Shown here: positions 6,459-15,076 of the stretch, piece by piece
Layout: each line of letters begins with the position of its first letter
Position numbering within the stretch: position 1 is the first letter of the stretch
DNA from: a virus
Virus record (IMG/VR): IMGVR_UViG_3300041809_000718
Coordinates: 1-31,583 of that record
Length of the DNA: 31,583 nt
Direction: 5' to 3' (one strand)
Notes under the pieces: model-generated
What the model was told of the DNA's origin: nothing
What the model saw: the letters and a program-made list of their open reading frames with translations, nothing else
Database searches by the model: none
Position numbers and translations under genes: made by a program

Positions 6459-6824
6459 ATGGCAAGATCAGGCCCAGGCCGCCCGCCCCGTTATAAGACA
6501 GCAGAAGCTTTGCAAGCGAAGATCGACCAATACTTCAATCAATTGGCGCCTGACGCCGCTCCGACGATCTACGGCTTAGTTCTGTATCTTGGTTTCTGCG
6601 ATCGTCAAGCTTTTTATCATCTGGAAAAAAATGCAGAATTTTGTCACATCATAAAATCCGCAAGATCAAGAATAGCAATCAGTTATGAAAAAGCGTTGCT
6701 TGGTAGTAAGTACGCGACCGGTGCTATATTCTGGCTCAAAAACGCCGGCTGGACAGACAAACAAGATTTGAACATCGGCGGCCAACCTGATAACAAATTG
6801 GACTTCAAGGTCACGTTTGAATGA
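6459..6824 (+). CDS. Terminase small subunit (gp3-like)
   Basis: A 121-residue DNA-packaging protein. It has a basic N-terminus (RSGPGRPPRYK), a helix-turn-helix-like stretch (about residues 36-60, TIYGLVLYLGFCDRQAFYHL) for recognition of the packaging site, a central helix (ARSRIAISYEKALLG), and the hallmark GAIFWLKNAGWTDKQD (about 88-103) of the gp3-type small terminase family. It is shorter than P22 gp3 (about 160). It would form a ring that recognises viral DNA and activates the large subunit. AAGGAT precedes the ATG. Its 3' end overlaps the large-subunit gene in ATGA. The first part uses more G- and C-rich codons than the genes around it. Confidence 0.85.
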   Translation: MARSGPGRPPRYKTAEALQAKIDQYFNQLAPDAAPTIYGLVLYLGFCDRQAFYHLEKNAEFCHIIKSARSRIAISYEKALLGSKYATGAIFWLKNAGWTDKQDLNIGGQPDNKLDFKVTFE

Positions 6825-8239
6825 AAATCGACCTTCGAATTCCAAAAGCTTATAAAGAACTTCTTACTGAACATCATCGTTACTATTGTTATTATGGCGG
6901 ACGTGGAGCAGCAAGGAGCTGGACTTGTGCAAGATATCTGATTTATCGTTCATTACAATCTAAAGTTCGTATTGCTTGTTTTAGAGAATTTCAACGATCA
7001 ATCAAAGAATCCATTCATCGTCTTCTATCAGATCAAATCGAGCTTCTAGGACTAACTAAGTATTTTGAAATTACTGATAATTCAATTGTTTGTTTGACGA
7101 ATGGCTCAAATTTTCTATTTGAAGGTCTTCATGCAAACGTCAACAAGATCAAGAGCTTAGAAGGCATCGACATTGCAGATATTGAAGAAGCCGAGTCAGT
7201 CTCAGAAGATAGTTGGCAAATATTACTTCCTACAGTTCGTAAAGAAAATTCACAGATCCTGATTCGATTCAATACGAAATATGAAGACGATCCAACATAC
7301 ACGCGTTTTGTTAAATCACCTCCTGCAGATTGTTGGACTAAATTAACTTCTTGGGAAGACAATCCTTATTTCCCAGAAGTTCTTAAGAAAGAAAAAGACC
7401 AAGATTACGCATTCAGACCTCATGAAGCCAAGAACATCTGGGGTGGACAACCGATTGGCGTAGGTAGATTAGTTTGGCCAGATTTCAAATACGATGTTCA
7501 TGTCAAAGATTTTGATTGGAACATCGTCAAACAAACTGGCAATTTTTTCATGGCCATGGATCCAGCTTCCCACTATTACCCAGCTTGTATTTGGTTGGCT
7601 TTATTTCAGAAACCAGGCACAAAAGATCTGATCAAGTGGATTTATGCTGAATATCCGACATACAATGATCTTGGAGATTATTTCCACAAACTTCGATCTA
7701 AACTATTATATACTGGTTCATTACAAGATTTAGCTCGAGAAATTCAAGCTAAAGACGGACAAGAAATTAAGATCACAAAACGTATGATTGATACTCGATT
7801 TGCAAAAGGCAGTGGATCAGCAAGCTATGTAAACGATTCTCAAGGAATTGTTTCTGAAATGGCCAAACGTGAGAACGGCGGTTTGATATTCACAAGTCCA
7901 GCTGAAGTCACAATCGATACGATGCGATCAAGGATCACAACAGATTTACAATACAATGTTCTTCAACCGATCAACAGTTTCAATTATCCTAAACTTTACG
8001 TCGCTCCGTGGTGCAAGAACGTCATTGAATCCTTAAAGAACCACAGATTGCAAGAACAGTCAGAAACTGAAGACGCTCGATACAAAGATATGTCAGACGC
8101 AATAAGGATTTGTTACGCAGGAATGGATAACCACCGTTATAAGTCACCAGGTGACCAAGGACAACCTAGAACATCATCAATGGATAAATCATTCAATTGG
8201 AATAATACTAATGCTGGCGTTGGCTGGATGTCAGCATAA
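6821..8239 (+). CDS. Terminase large subunit
   Basis: A 472-residue packaging motor. Walker A is the deviant GGRGAARSW (about residues 26-34), Walker B is IDIADIEEAE (about 116-125) with the catalytic Glu, and the coupling segment is ILIRFNTK (about 146-153), matching the Terminase_3/PBSX-like ATPase. The nuclease domain begins at about 240 with the metal-binding Asp in FFMAMDPAS (Asp 247); a late acidic motif, YKDMSDAIR, fits the last nuclease Asp. The protein translocates DNA into the prohead at the portal and cuts it. It is coupled to the small subunit by a 4-base overlap. Length is close to the family norm and no key residue looks lost. Confidence 0.93.
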   Translation: MKIDLRIPKAYKELLTEHHRYYCYYGGRGAARSWTCARYLIYRSLQSKVRIACFREFQRSIKESIHRLLSDQIELLGLTKYFEITDNSIVCLTNGSNFLFEGLHANVNKIKSLEGIDIADIEEAESVSEDSWQILLPTVRKENSQILIRFNTKYEDDPTYTRFVKSPPADCWTKLTSWEDNPYFPEVLKKEKDQDYAFRPHEAKNIWGGQPIGVGRLVWPDFKYDVHVKDFDWNIVKQTGNFFMAMDPASHYYPACIWLALFQKPGTKDLIKWIYAEYPTYNDLGDYFHKLRSKLLYTGSLQDLAREIQAKDGQEIKITKRMIDTRFAKGSGSASYVNDSQGIVSEMAKRENGGLIFTSPAEVTIDTMRSRITTDLQYNVLQPINSFNYPKLYVAPWCKNVIESLKNHRLQEQSETEDARYKDMSDAIRICYAGMDNHRYKSPGDQGQPRTSSMDKSFNWNNTNAGVGWMSA

Positions 8240-8271
8240 CCAATTTCACAATCTTAACAAAAGTTACCAAA

Positions 8272-8463
8272 ATGCCTTTCAAATCTGAAGCTCAACGCGC
8301 CTATTTATTTATCCATGAACCAGCTGTGGCGAAGGAATTCGCCGCTCATACACAAAAAGGCAAGAAACTTCCTTATCATGTTTCAGATAAACATGGGCAT
8401 GGATTTAGTTCTAAGGGCATGAAAGAATACGTCAATAAACGTTCTGAAGAGAAACGTAAGTAG
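8272..8463 (+). CDS. Small conserved phage protein (MPFKS family)
   Basis: A 63-residue basic protein beginning MPFKSEAQRAYLFIHEPAVA, a start seen in many phage genomes next to terminase or portal genes; the family usually follows the form MPFKS-x-A-Q...P-x-(I/V)-A-x-x-F...T...K-x-L-P-x-(K/H)-V, all present here. Its function is unknown to me; the location suggests a minor virion or assembly factor. There is no clear Shine-Dalgarno before the ATG, but the family start is unambiguous. Confidence 0.75.
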   Translation: MPFKSEAQRAYLFIHEPAVAKEFAAHTQKGKKLPYHVSDKHGHGFSSKGMKEYVNKRSEEKRK

Positions 8464-8472
8464 GAGGAACAA

Positions 8473-8922
8473 ATGCAAGAAGCTTATAGCACACCTGGAA
8501 TGAAGACGTTCGTCCAAAAACGAATGGAAACTTCGCCTGCATTGAAAGGTCCGAACGCCGCCCCAGGTAATACAATGTCGATTAAAACATTGCCTGTTCA
8601 AGAACATCTTCAAGCAGCTAGCGATCATATGTCTGCTGCAAGAATGGTTCAAGATCATGATCACGAATCAGCTGCAGATCATCTTCAGAAAGCAGCTATT
8701 CATAATATGGCTGCCGGTCAACATTTCGAAACTCATTCTAAAATGTGGATTCAGAAAGCCGTCGCTCATGCACATGGACAGTTTGCAGCTAAAGCTAAAG
8801 CCGCTCATAAATCAACAGCTGGCTTTGCTTCTAAAGTTTTAGCCAAAGGATCGAAAGCTTCTACACATACTAAGAAACAAGCCAGTCTAGCAAAAACATT
8901 AGCAAAAGTACGTCCACATTAA
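8473..8922 (+). CDS. Ala/His-rich basic protein, unknown
   Basis: A 149-residue protein behind a strong TAGGAGGAACAA ribosome binding site. The central part is rich in His, Ala and Gln (EHLQAASDHMSAARM, DHDHESAADHLQKAAIHNMA) in a heptad-like helical pattern. The C-terminal third is strongly basic and Ala-rich (FAAKAKAAHKSTAG, KVLAKGSKASTHTKKQ). I do not recognise a family. A long helical body with a Lys/Ala tail suggests a DNA-binding or scaffold-like virion component. It lies between the terminase and portal genes. Confidence 0.65.
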   Translation: MQEAYSTPGMKTFVQKRMETSPALKGPNAAPGNTMSIKTLPVQEHLQAASDHMSAARMVQDHDHESAADHLQKAAIHNMAAGQHFETHSKMWIQKAVAHAHGQFAAKAKAAHKSTAGFASKVLAKGSKASTHTKKQASLAKTLAKVRPH

Positions 8923-8933
8923 GTTCATAGTTC

Positions 8934-8963
8934 ATGAATCGTGAACAAGAAAGTTATCCATGA
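8934..8963 (+). other. Nine-codon leader-like ORF
   Basis: ATG at 8934 encodes MNREQESYP and stops at a TGA (8961-8963) that overlaps the ATG of the next gene. The first five codons repeat the start of that next gene (MNREQ), with one silent base change. No strong ribosome binding site precedes it. It may be a coupling peptide or a duplication scar. Confidence 0.3.
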
Positions 8964-9139
8964 ATCGCGAACAACGAAGAAAAATTCAACAGAGATCACC
9001 TGAAGTCCTTGATTTGATTGATGGCATTGCAGAAAAATGGTTAGAAGAACGTATAAAGGAACCTGATGCACAAGATAAGTCAATTGAAGAGTTATACACG
9101 GAATTCGTTAAGCATATTAAAGGAAAACAGGATAACTAA
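8960..9139 (+). CDS. Small hypothetical protein upstream of portal (59 aa)
   Basis: A 59-residue charged protein, MNREQRRKIQQRSPEVLDLI then DGIAEKWLEERIKEP, ending KHIKGKQDN. Its stop overlaps the portal start as TAATG, and its own start overlaps the stop of the nine-codon ORF, so it appears fully integrated in the operon. Codon use matches the neighbours. The function is unknown; it is helical with alternating charges and has no membrane segment or metal motif. Confidence 0.6.
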   Translation: MNREQRRKIQQRSPEVLDLIDGIAEKWLEERIKEPDAQDKSIEELYTEFVKHIKGKQDN

Positions 9140-11316
9140 TGTCAACAACAACAAATGAAATCAGTTCTGGCGGCACAACGAAGGCCGATGATCCTTATCC
9201 CTATGCTGAAGGGGAGCCAGGATCTGACGAACGCATTCTTAGTGTTGCTATAGAACGTTTTAAACAATGTCTTGACGCTTCTGATAAGATTCGTGCGGAA
9301 GCATTAGAAGACGTGCTTTTCATTAATGGTCAACAATGGCTAGAATCTATCATCAAAGATAGGGCTGATGATCGACGTCCTGCAATGACTGTCAACCGAC
9401 TACCTGCTTTCGTCAATCAAATTGTCAATGATATGAGAAAGAACAGACCAGCAATCAAAATTCGTCCAACTGCTGATCAGTATAAAGACAACGCTTCTGT
9501 AGTTGACGGCTTAGTTCGATCAATTATGACGAACGGCGATGCCAAAACAGCTCTTGACACTGCATCGTTATATCAGGTTGTGAATGGTTTTGGTTATATT
9601 CGTGTCTTGACTGACTATTGTAATGACGAATCTTTTGATCAGATCATCAAAATCGATCGATGTGAGAATCCATTTGCGGTTTATTTCCCTATTCATTTAT
9701 GTCGTCAGTTAGATTATTCTGATGCTCCATTTTGTTTTATCCGATCGAAGATGTCTAAAGAAGAATTCTATCGCAAATATCCGAACGTCAAAACAGATAA
9801 CTATGAACTTCAAGGAACCGGTGATCCAAACTGGATTTCTAAAGACTATATTTATGTCGCTGAATATTTTGACGTTATTTATGACACTAAAAAACTATAT
9901 TTACTTCGTGATGGAACTACAACAAAAGAAAAACCAAAGAATCCTAAAGACGTTGTTCGAACTAGAGATATTGAAACACACGAAATCAAATGGTATTTGC
10001 TCACACAGTATGATATTTTAGAACGACGGGATTGGGTTGGTAAATATATTCCAGTGATTCCCGTTTTAGGACAAGAAATCAACGAAAATGGTGTAAAAAC
10101 ATATATTTCTATGATTCGTTTCGCTAAAGATCCACAACGAATGTTCAATTATATGTATTCATCGTTTGCTGAATCTGTGGCTTTAGCGCCTCGTGCTCCA
10201 TGGGTTGCTGCAGAAGGGCAAATCGAAGACTTCAAATCAGATTGGCAGACTGCTAACCAGAAAAATCACGCAGTTCTTGTCTATAAACCGACTTCATTAG
10301 ATGGTCAAACAGTTCCGCCACCTCAAAGAACTCAACCTGCTGATGCTGGCGCTAGTGTTCTCCAAGGCATGTCAATGGCTGTTGACAATCTAAAAGCAGT
10401 CACAGGCGTTTTTGATGCAAGTCTCGGCGCTCCTGGCAATGAAACTTCAGGTCGTGCAATCATTGCTCGTCAGAAAGAAGGCGATAACAGTAATTATCAC
10501 TTCATGGCTAATATGCAAATCGCTACTCATCACTTAGGACGTATTCTTGTTGACATGATTCCGAAGATCTACGACACTGCAAGAACTGTGCGTATCTTGG
10601 GTGAAGATATGACTGACAAAATCGTCGAGCTAAATCAAGAATCTGAAGATCAGGATGAGATATACGATATGTCAGTTGGTGAATATGAAATTCTTGTTGA
10701 TGTTGGACCAACATACGAAACAAAGCGTGTAGAAACAGCTCAGAATTTGATCAACATCATCACAGCTTTGCCACAAGTTGGTACAATCACCGCAGATATT
10801 CTTATGAGACAATTGGATTTTCCATTATCTGATGAAGCTGCAGATCGTCTTAAACGCATGATTCAGAACACCAATCCTGGCGTCATTGTTGATACTACAA
10901 ATCCTGGTGGTAAAATGACGCCTAGCCAAATTCAAGAAATGGTTGGTGATATGCAAAAGCTGATGCAAGCTCATCAACAGACAATGCAAGAAAATATGCA
11001 AATGCAGCAGATCATCCAAGGAATGGAAGCTCAACTTAAAGATAAGTCTATGGATCGTGATGTTGAACTTCAGAAGACGATTATCAAAGCTCAAACAGAA
11101 CTTGATCGAGCGGATATGAACAATCAACATGATTTCTTAACACAGGCAGTTCAGCATGGCGTTGATCTTCATAAAATGAACCAGAATCTTCAAAGACATA
11201 CACAACCAGCGCCAGTGAATTTAAACCTTCAACCAGTCAGGCAGGTCTTACCTCAACAGACACAACCTGGATTCATTGGGGGCACACAGGCCAACCAGAA
11301 TCCAATGGGCCAATAG
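9139..11316 (+). CDS. Portal protein, P22 gp1 family
   Basis: At 725 residues it matches the length I recall for P22 gp1. Typical family segments are visible: an early helical stretch AEALEDVLFINGQQW, then PAMTVNRLPAFVNQIVNDMR and KNRPAIKIRP, a wing-region aromatic stretch, and in the stem region GAPGNETSGRAIIARQKEGD, the conserved Gly/Ser/Arg segment of this family. The C-terminal 150 residues are Gln/Met-rich helix (MQKLMQAHQQTMQENMQMQQ), like the helical barrel of P22. It forms the dodecameric ring through which DNA enters and leaves the head and on which the gp4-like protein assembles. Translation is coupled to the preceding gene by TAATG. Confidence 0.92.
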   Translation: MSTTTNEISSGGTTKADDPYPYAEGEPGSDERILSVAIERFKQCLDASDKIRAEALEDVLFINGQQWLESIIKDRADDRRPAMTVNRLPAFVNQIVNDMRKNRPAIKIRPTADQYKDNASVVDGLVRSIMTNGDAKTALDTASLYQVVNGFGYIRVLTDYCNDESFDQIIKIDRCENPFAVYFPIHLCRQLDYSDAPFCFIRSKMSKEEFYRKYPNVKTDNYELQGTGDPNWISKDYIYVAEYFDVIYDTKKLYLLRDGTTTKEKPKNPKDVVRTRDIETHEIKWYLLTQYDILERRDWVGKYIPVIPVLGQEINENGVKTYISMIRFAKDPQRMFNYMYSSFAESVALAPRAPWVAAEGQIEDFKSDWQTANQKNHAVLVYKPTSLDGQTVPPPQRTQPADAGASVLQGMSMAVDNLKAVTGVFDASLGAPGNETSGRAIIARQKEGDNSNYHFMANMQIATHHLGRILVDMIPKIYDTARTVRILGEDMTDKIVELNQESEDQDEIYDMSVGEYEILVDVGPTYETKRVETAQNLINIITALPQVGTITADILMRQLDFPLSDEAADRLKRMIQNTNPGVIVDTTNPGGKMTPSQIQEMVGDMQKLMQAHQQTMQENMQMQQIIQGMEAQLKDKSMDRDVELQKTIIKAQTELDRADMNNQHDFLTQAVQHGVDLHKMNQNLQRHTQPAPVNLNLQPVRQVLPQQTQPGFIGGTQANQNPMGQ

Positions 11317-11368
11317 ATTACACCAACGCACTAGTCCGATGGCTAGGCTTAATCCGTAGGAGCATCCT

Positions 11369-12214
11369 ATGTCAGAAGAACAAGCAGTAGAAGAAGTTAA
11401 AGTAGAAGAACCGACGTCATCAGAAAATGCGTCAAGCACTTCAGAACCCGCTCCAGTAGAAACGAAGACAGAACAACCGACTACTGACAGCGACAAAAAG
11501 GAAAAGACTGAAGAGCCTAAGCATGGCGACAGATTTCAGAAAAGGATCGACAAACTTACTGCTAGAAATTATGCATTGCAAGCCCAACTTGATCAGTTGG
11601 CAACTCGTGTCAATGGTAATCAACAGCAGCAAGTGTCCCAACCGAAACCTGATCGTCGACAATTTAATGATGACTCATCTTATATGGAAGCGCTCACCGA
11701 CTTCAAGTTGAATGAACGACTTCCAGAAGTCCAACGTCAAGCAACTGTCCATGCTCAGCAAAGTTCAGCTGAACAAAGTTTTAGAGCTAAAGAAGCTCAA
11801 GTTAGACAAGAAATACCAGATTACGACGAAGTTATCGCAGAAAACGCTGATATTCCGATCAAACATCAGGCAGTACTCGATGCAATTGTCACTTCAGATC
11901 TTGGACCGAATCTTAGGTATTATCTTGCTAGTCATCCAGACGAAGCGAATGCCTTGAACAATATGAGTTCAGGCACTGCAGCTCGAACAATCGGAAGATT
12001 AGAACTAAAGCTTGAAACTGAATTAGCTTCTAAAAAGAAGGTTGAACCGAAGAAACAATCACAGGCTCCTGCTCCTGTGAAACCAGTAAATGCTGGTGGA
12101 ACTACAACAGGCGAACTTGATTTCAACGATGCAAAGGCCCCAATCGACGATTGGATGAAAAAACGACGCGAACAAAAATTCGCCCGGAATAAGCCTTTAC
12201 AACGTAAAACATAA
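11369..12214 (+). CDS. Scaffolding protein
   Basis: A 281-residue protein with the usual scaffold composition: an acidic Ser/Thr/Glu-rich N-terminus (EEVKVEEPTSSENASS), a coiled-coil start (DRFQKRIDKLTARNYALQAQ), Gln-rich helices, and a basic C-terminus (WMKKRREQKFARNKPLQRKT). In P22 the basic C-terminal helices bind the inside of the coat shell, and this end is well placed for that. Position between portal and coat supports the call. GTAGGAGC precedes the ATG. It would be absent from the mature particle. P22 gp8 is about 300 residues. Confidence 0.82.
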   Translation: MSEEQAVEEVKVEEPTSSENASSTSEPAPVETKTEQPTTDSDKKEKTEEPKHGDRFQKRIDKLTARNYALQAQLDQLATRVNGNQQQQVSQPKPDRRQFNDDSSYMEALTDFKLNERLPEVQRQATVHAQQSSAEQSFRAKEAQVRQEIPDYDEVIAENADIPIKHQAVLDAIVTSDLGPNLRYYLASHPDEANALNNMSSGTAARTIGRLELKLETELASKKKVEPKKQSQAPAPVKPVNAGGTTTGELDFNDAKAPIDDWMKKRREQKFARNKPLQRKT

Positions 12215-12234
12215 TTTGAAAGGAATGGCTTATA

Positions 12235-13473
12235 ATGGCTAATACACTTCTGTCCCCAACTGCGATTACGCGTGAATTCTTGATGATTCTTCACGCAAAC
12301 TTGACTTTTACGAAGACTATTAATAGACAGTACAACTCAGACTTCGCGAACTCCGGCGCGACAATGTCCGGTAAGATCGGTCCTAGCTTGAGGGTTAGAA
12401 AGCCTAACCGTTATCAGGTTCGTACTGGTGCAGCGATTCAGGTTCAAGACACAACTGAAGATTACGTAACTGTTAACTGTACAACGCAAAAAGGCGTTGA
12501 CATGCGGTTCAGTTCCGCCGATCTCACATTGACAATCGACGACTTCTCCGACAGGTACATCAAGCCGGCTGCTTTGCTTCTGGCTTCTACGATCGACGCT
12601 GATGGTCTTGCACTGAACAACAACGTGTATAACTGGGTTGGTGCTCCTGCTTACGATCTTGGTGATGCTACAAACAACAAATCGCCTGGCGTATTCTTGA
12701 ATGCCGGCGCTCAGTTGTCGATTTATAACACGCCGCTTGATGAACGAGCCATTGTACTTAGTCCTTACGCCCAGGCTACATCGGTTGCAGGTTTGAGCGG
12801 CTTGTACAATCCTCAGGATTTGATCTCCGAACAGTACCACAAAGGTGAAATGGGAAATTCGTTAGGATTTGATTTCCACATGGACCAGAATGTTCAGAGA
12901 CATACTTGTGGAACTCGTGTTGCTACTGGTGAAACAACTGTCTATACTGCTAACCAGTCCGGCAATCAGCTTGTTTGTTCAAATGCCACAACGCATACTT
13001 TCGCAGTTGGTGACCTGTTCTACGTTACTTCAGGAACTGCGGTCAACACAGTCAACCCTGAAACGAAACAGGACACAGGCGTAGCTCAGACTTTCGTTGT
13101 TACTGCTGCTACCGCTGCTGCTGGTGGATATGTGACATTGAACATCAGTCCTTCGATCATTTTGACTGGCGCAACGCAGACTGTTACAGCTTCTCCTGAT
13201 GCAGGCGCTCAGTTAACATTTGTTGGAGCTGCTTCTTCGACCTACACAACTAATATGGCTCATCACAAAGACGCTTTCACACTCGTGACTGCGGACTTGG
13301 TTATGCCGAAAGGCGTCGATTTTGCAGCTCGTGAAGTGTATGATGGCATTTCTTGTAGGATCATCCGTCAGTACGATATCAATAACGACAACCTCCCTTG
13401 TCGTATTGATGTTCTGTATGGTTGGACAACGATCAGACCTGAAGTTGCTACTTTGATTCTGTCCGATAAGTAA
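12235..13473 (+). CDS. Major coat protein, P22 gp5-like
   Basis: A 412-residue HK97-fold coat protein of the P22 type (P22 gp5 is about 430). Recognisable segments are the N-terminal ITREFLMILHANLTFTKTIN, NRYQVRTGAAIQVQDTTED, the long-helix part IKPAALLLASTIDADGLAL, and the C-terminal DINNDNLPCRIDVLYGW. A Thr/Ala-rich inserted region (TFAVGDLFYVTSGTAVN and onwards) likely corresponds to the surface-exposed domain. Codons are more G/C-ending than in neighbouring genes, which fits high expression. GAAAGGAATGG precedes the ATG. A strong terminator follows. Confidence 0.9.
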   Translation: MANTLLSPTAITREFLMILHANLTFTKTINRQYNSDFANSGATMSGKIGPSLRVRKPNRYQVRTGAAIQVQDTTEDYVTVNCTTQKGVDMRFSSADLTLTIDDFSDRYIKPAALLLASTIDADGLALNNNVYNWVGAPAYDLGDATNNKSPGVFLNAGAQLSIYNTPLDERAIVLSPYAQATSVAGLSGLYNPQDLISEQYHKGEMGNSLGFDFHMDQNVQRHTCGTRVATGETTVYTANQSGNQLVCSNATTHTFAVGDLFYVTSGTAVNTVNPETKQDTGVAQTFVVTAATAAAGGYVTLNISPSIILTGATQTVTASPDAGAQLTFVGAASSTYTTNMAHHKDAFTLVTADLVMPKGVDFAAREVYDGISCRIIRQYDINNDNLPCRIDVLYGWTTIRPEVATLILSDK

Positions 13474-13486
13474 CCACCAGGGTTCT

Positions 13487-13525
13487 AAGTGAAGACAACT
13501 AAAAACTGTCTTCACTTCTTATTTC
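13487..13525 (+). terminator. Intrinsic terminator after the coat gene
   Basis: AAGTGAAGACA (13487-13497) pairs perfectly with TGTCTTCACTT (13507-13517) around a 9-base loop, then CTTATTTC follows. It lies 14 bases after the coat stop codon. The U-tract is imperfect, so some read-through to the downstream late genes is expected; this would lower their level relative to coat. Confidence 0.8.
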
Positions 13526-13558
13526 ATTGTTCACAAATTTCTTACAAAGGATGGCAAT

Positions 13559-13840
13559 ATGACTATTTCGACAGTAGGTTTTGGTGCTAATGGAATCGAA
13601 AGAATTGGGGAAGGATCTCCTTCTGGTTCTGATCTCGGCGTTAGCGCTACAGACAAAATCGGAATGTACGGCGCAACACCCGTCGTTCAGGCGTCAACGA
13701 TTGCTTTGGTAGCTACAACCGTAGCAACTACGTCTGCTTACGGATTTACTTCCGCGCAGGCTAATGCAATTGTTGCTGATGTTAATGCTATTGTTACAGC
13801 ACTCAGCGCTCAGCAAGGTGGAATTGGTCTGATTGCTTAA
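13559..13840 (+). CDS. Head-fibre-like small structural protein
   Basis: A 93-residue protein. The motif TDKIGMYGATPVVQAS matches the D-K-(I/L)-G-(F/M)-(Y/F)-G-x-T-P-V-x-Q segment common to small phage proteins often named head fibre or decoration proteins. It is followed by an Ala/Thr-rich stretch and a helix (QANAIVADVNAIVTALSAQQ) suited to trimer formation. Position directly after the coat gene fits a capsid surface protein. AAAGGATGG precedes the ATG. Confidence 0.7.
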   Translation: MTISTVGFGANGIERIGEGSPSGSDLGVSATDKIGMYGATPVVQASTIALVATTVATTSAYGFTSAQANAIVADVNAIVTALSAQQGGIGLIA

Positions 13841-13910
13841 CCAATTGCAATAAATGCACTGATGCATATCGTCAGGACTAAATCCGTAGTTCATCTACGA
13901 AAGGGATAAC

Positions 13911-14684
13911 ATGAAAATTGCAATTGCAACACCCATGTACAATGGGACAGCAACTGTTCAATACATTAATTCTTTGACGCTCACATTGAAAGTACTCACA
14001 TTAGCGAAAATCGAATGGGAATACTTCACTGAAAGCGGAGATACATTCATAGACCGGGCTCGTAACGCTTTATGCGCTCGGTTTATGAATTCTGATTGCA
14101 CTGATTTGATCTTCATCGACGCAGATATGGGATGGGATATTGAAGGTTTCTATCAACTACTTCAAAGCCCTTATGGTGTAACGGCTGGTGTAGGGCATTT
14201 TAAGAACGAAGATCCAGATAGCTGGGCTACGGTTATTAAAACTCACGAAGATCGAACACCAGTTTGTGATGCAAAACATGGTTTGATTGAAGCGGACTTT
14301 GTTGGTGGAGCTTTTCTAAGAATTAAGAAAGAAATTTTTTCAAATATCTTATCCAAAACTAATTTAGAAGGACAATGCTACTATAATGAAAAAGGTGAAG
14401 TCATTCATAATTATTTTGAATGCAAAATTAAAAACGCTTTACGTTATGGTGAAGACGTTGTCTTTTGTGAAAAGGTTCGAGAATCAGGTGAAAAAATTTG
14501 GATCGAACCACGAATCAATCTGATTCATGTCGGACAGAAAGAATACATTGGAAATTATCATAAATATCTAATTGAACTAAAACAAAAAGAAGATCCTAGA
14601 AGTATTAAAGAGATTATTAAAGATCTTAATACGCTTCATACTATTTCTAAATCTTCAATCGCTCAATTAGAAAAATTGGTTTAA
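13911..14684 (+). CDS. GT-A fold glycosyltransferase-like protein
   Basis: A 257-residue cytoplasmic protein of the family-2 type. The N-terminus MKIAIATPMYNG begins a Rossmann-like strand. DLIFIDADMGWD holds the DxD metal/sugar-nucleotide motif (Asp 70 and 72). FVGGAFLRIKKEIF and YGEDVVFCEKVRESGEKIWI, then INLIHVGQ, match the acceptor-side section of phage GT2-like proteins. It probably transfers a sugar from a nucleotide donor; the acceptor is unknown. Lying among virion genes, virion proteins or the host surface are more likely acceptors than DNA. AAAGGGAT precedes the ATG, just after a 5-bp hairpin at 13885-13899. Confidence 0.75.
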   Translation: MKIAIATPMYNGTATVQYINSLTLTLKVLTLAKIEWEYFTESGDTFIDRARNALCARFMNSDCTDLIFIDADMGWDIEGFYQLLQSPYGVTAGVGHFKNEDPDSWATVIKTHEDRTPVCDAKHGLIEADFVGGAFLRIKKEIFSNILSKTNLEGQCYYNEKGEVIHNYFECKIKNALRYGEDVVFCEKVRESGEKIWIEPRINLIHVGQKEYIGNYHKYLIELKQKEDPRSIKEIIKDLNTLHTISKSSIAQLEKLV

Positions 14685-14725
14685 CGACAGTTCAACCCAA
14701 AGAACTGCGAACAAAGGAATTAAAA

Positions 14726-15061
14726 ATGCCTTGTGAAGATTGCAATCAATATCCGAAATGCATTAATTTTCCTGATGGAACATGGAAAACAGTTTATAAC
14801 GAAGCTCAAGAAGAAATTGTCAAACAACATTCTTCTGCTAAAGAAGTTGACATGGATTCAGTTGTGGCTAAAGCAAATGAACTAGTTCTAATAGCTTTAG
14901 CTAATAAGAAGAAACAACAAGAATTAGAAGAAGAAGCTAAGGATCAATTAATCGCTCAACAAATAGCTATTAACCAAAGTAAACCACAGGACGCTATTGT
15001 AATTCCAAAAGAAAAGAAACGACGAAGAACTTCGCCAAATGATTGTGTTGATTGTGGTTAA
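14726..15061 (+). CDS. Hypothetical protein with Cys pairs at both ends
   Basis: A 111-residue protein that I do not recognise. It starts MPCEDCNQYPKC and ends NDCVDCG, with a charged helical middle (KKKQQELEEEAKDQLIAQQI) and a basic KEKKRRRTS before the last Cys pair. The two CxxC motifs could meet to bind one metal and close a helical hairpin, or could form disulfides. ACAAAGGA precedes the ATG. It sits between the first glycosyltransferase and a truncated fibre-like ORF. Confidence 0.6.
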   Translation: MPCEDCNQYPKCINFPDGTWKTVYNEAQEEIVKQHSSAKEVDMDSVVAKANELVLIALANKKKQQELEEEAKDQLIAQQIAINQSKPQDAIVIPKEKKRRRTSPNDCVDCG

Positions 15062-15076
15062 CAAAGGAGATTTTAT

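Noticed and set aside
8255-8271. AGTTACCAAA before the 8272 gene, similar to the inverted iteron GTTACCTAT
   Set aside because: Only GTTACC matches, as a single copy outside the array; treated as coincidence.
13885-13899. CGTAG-loop-CTACG hairpin before the first glycosyltransferase
   Set aside because: Only 5 bp and no T-run; could arise by chance, so not called as terminator or riboswitch.
14688-14707. CAGTTC / GAACTG hairpin after the first glycosyltransferase
   Set aside because: A 6-bp stem with an 8-base loop and no T-tract; too weak for a terminator call.
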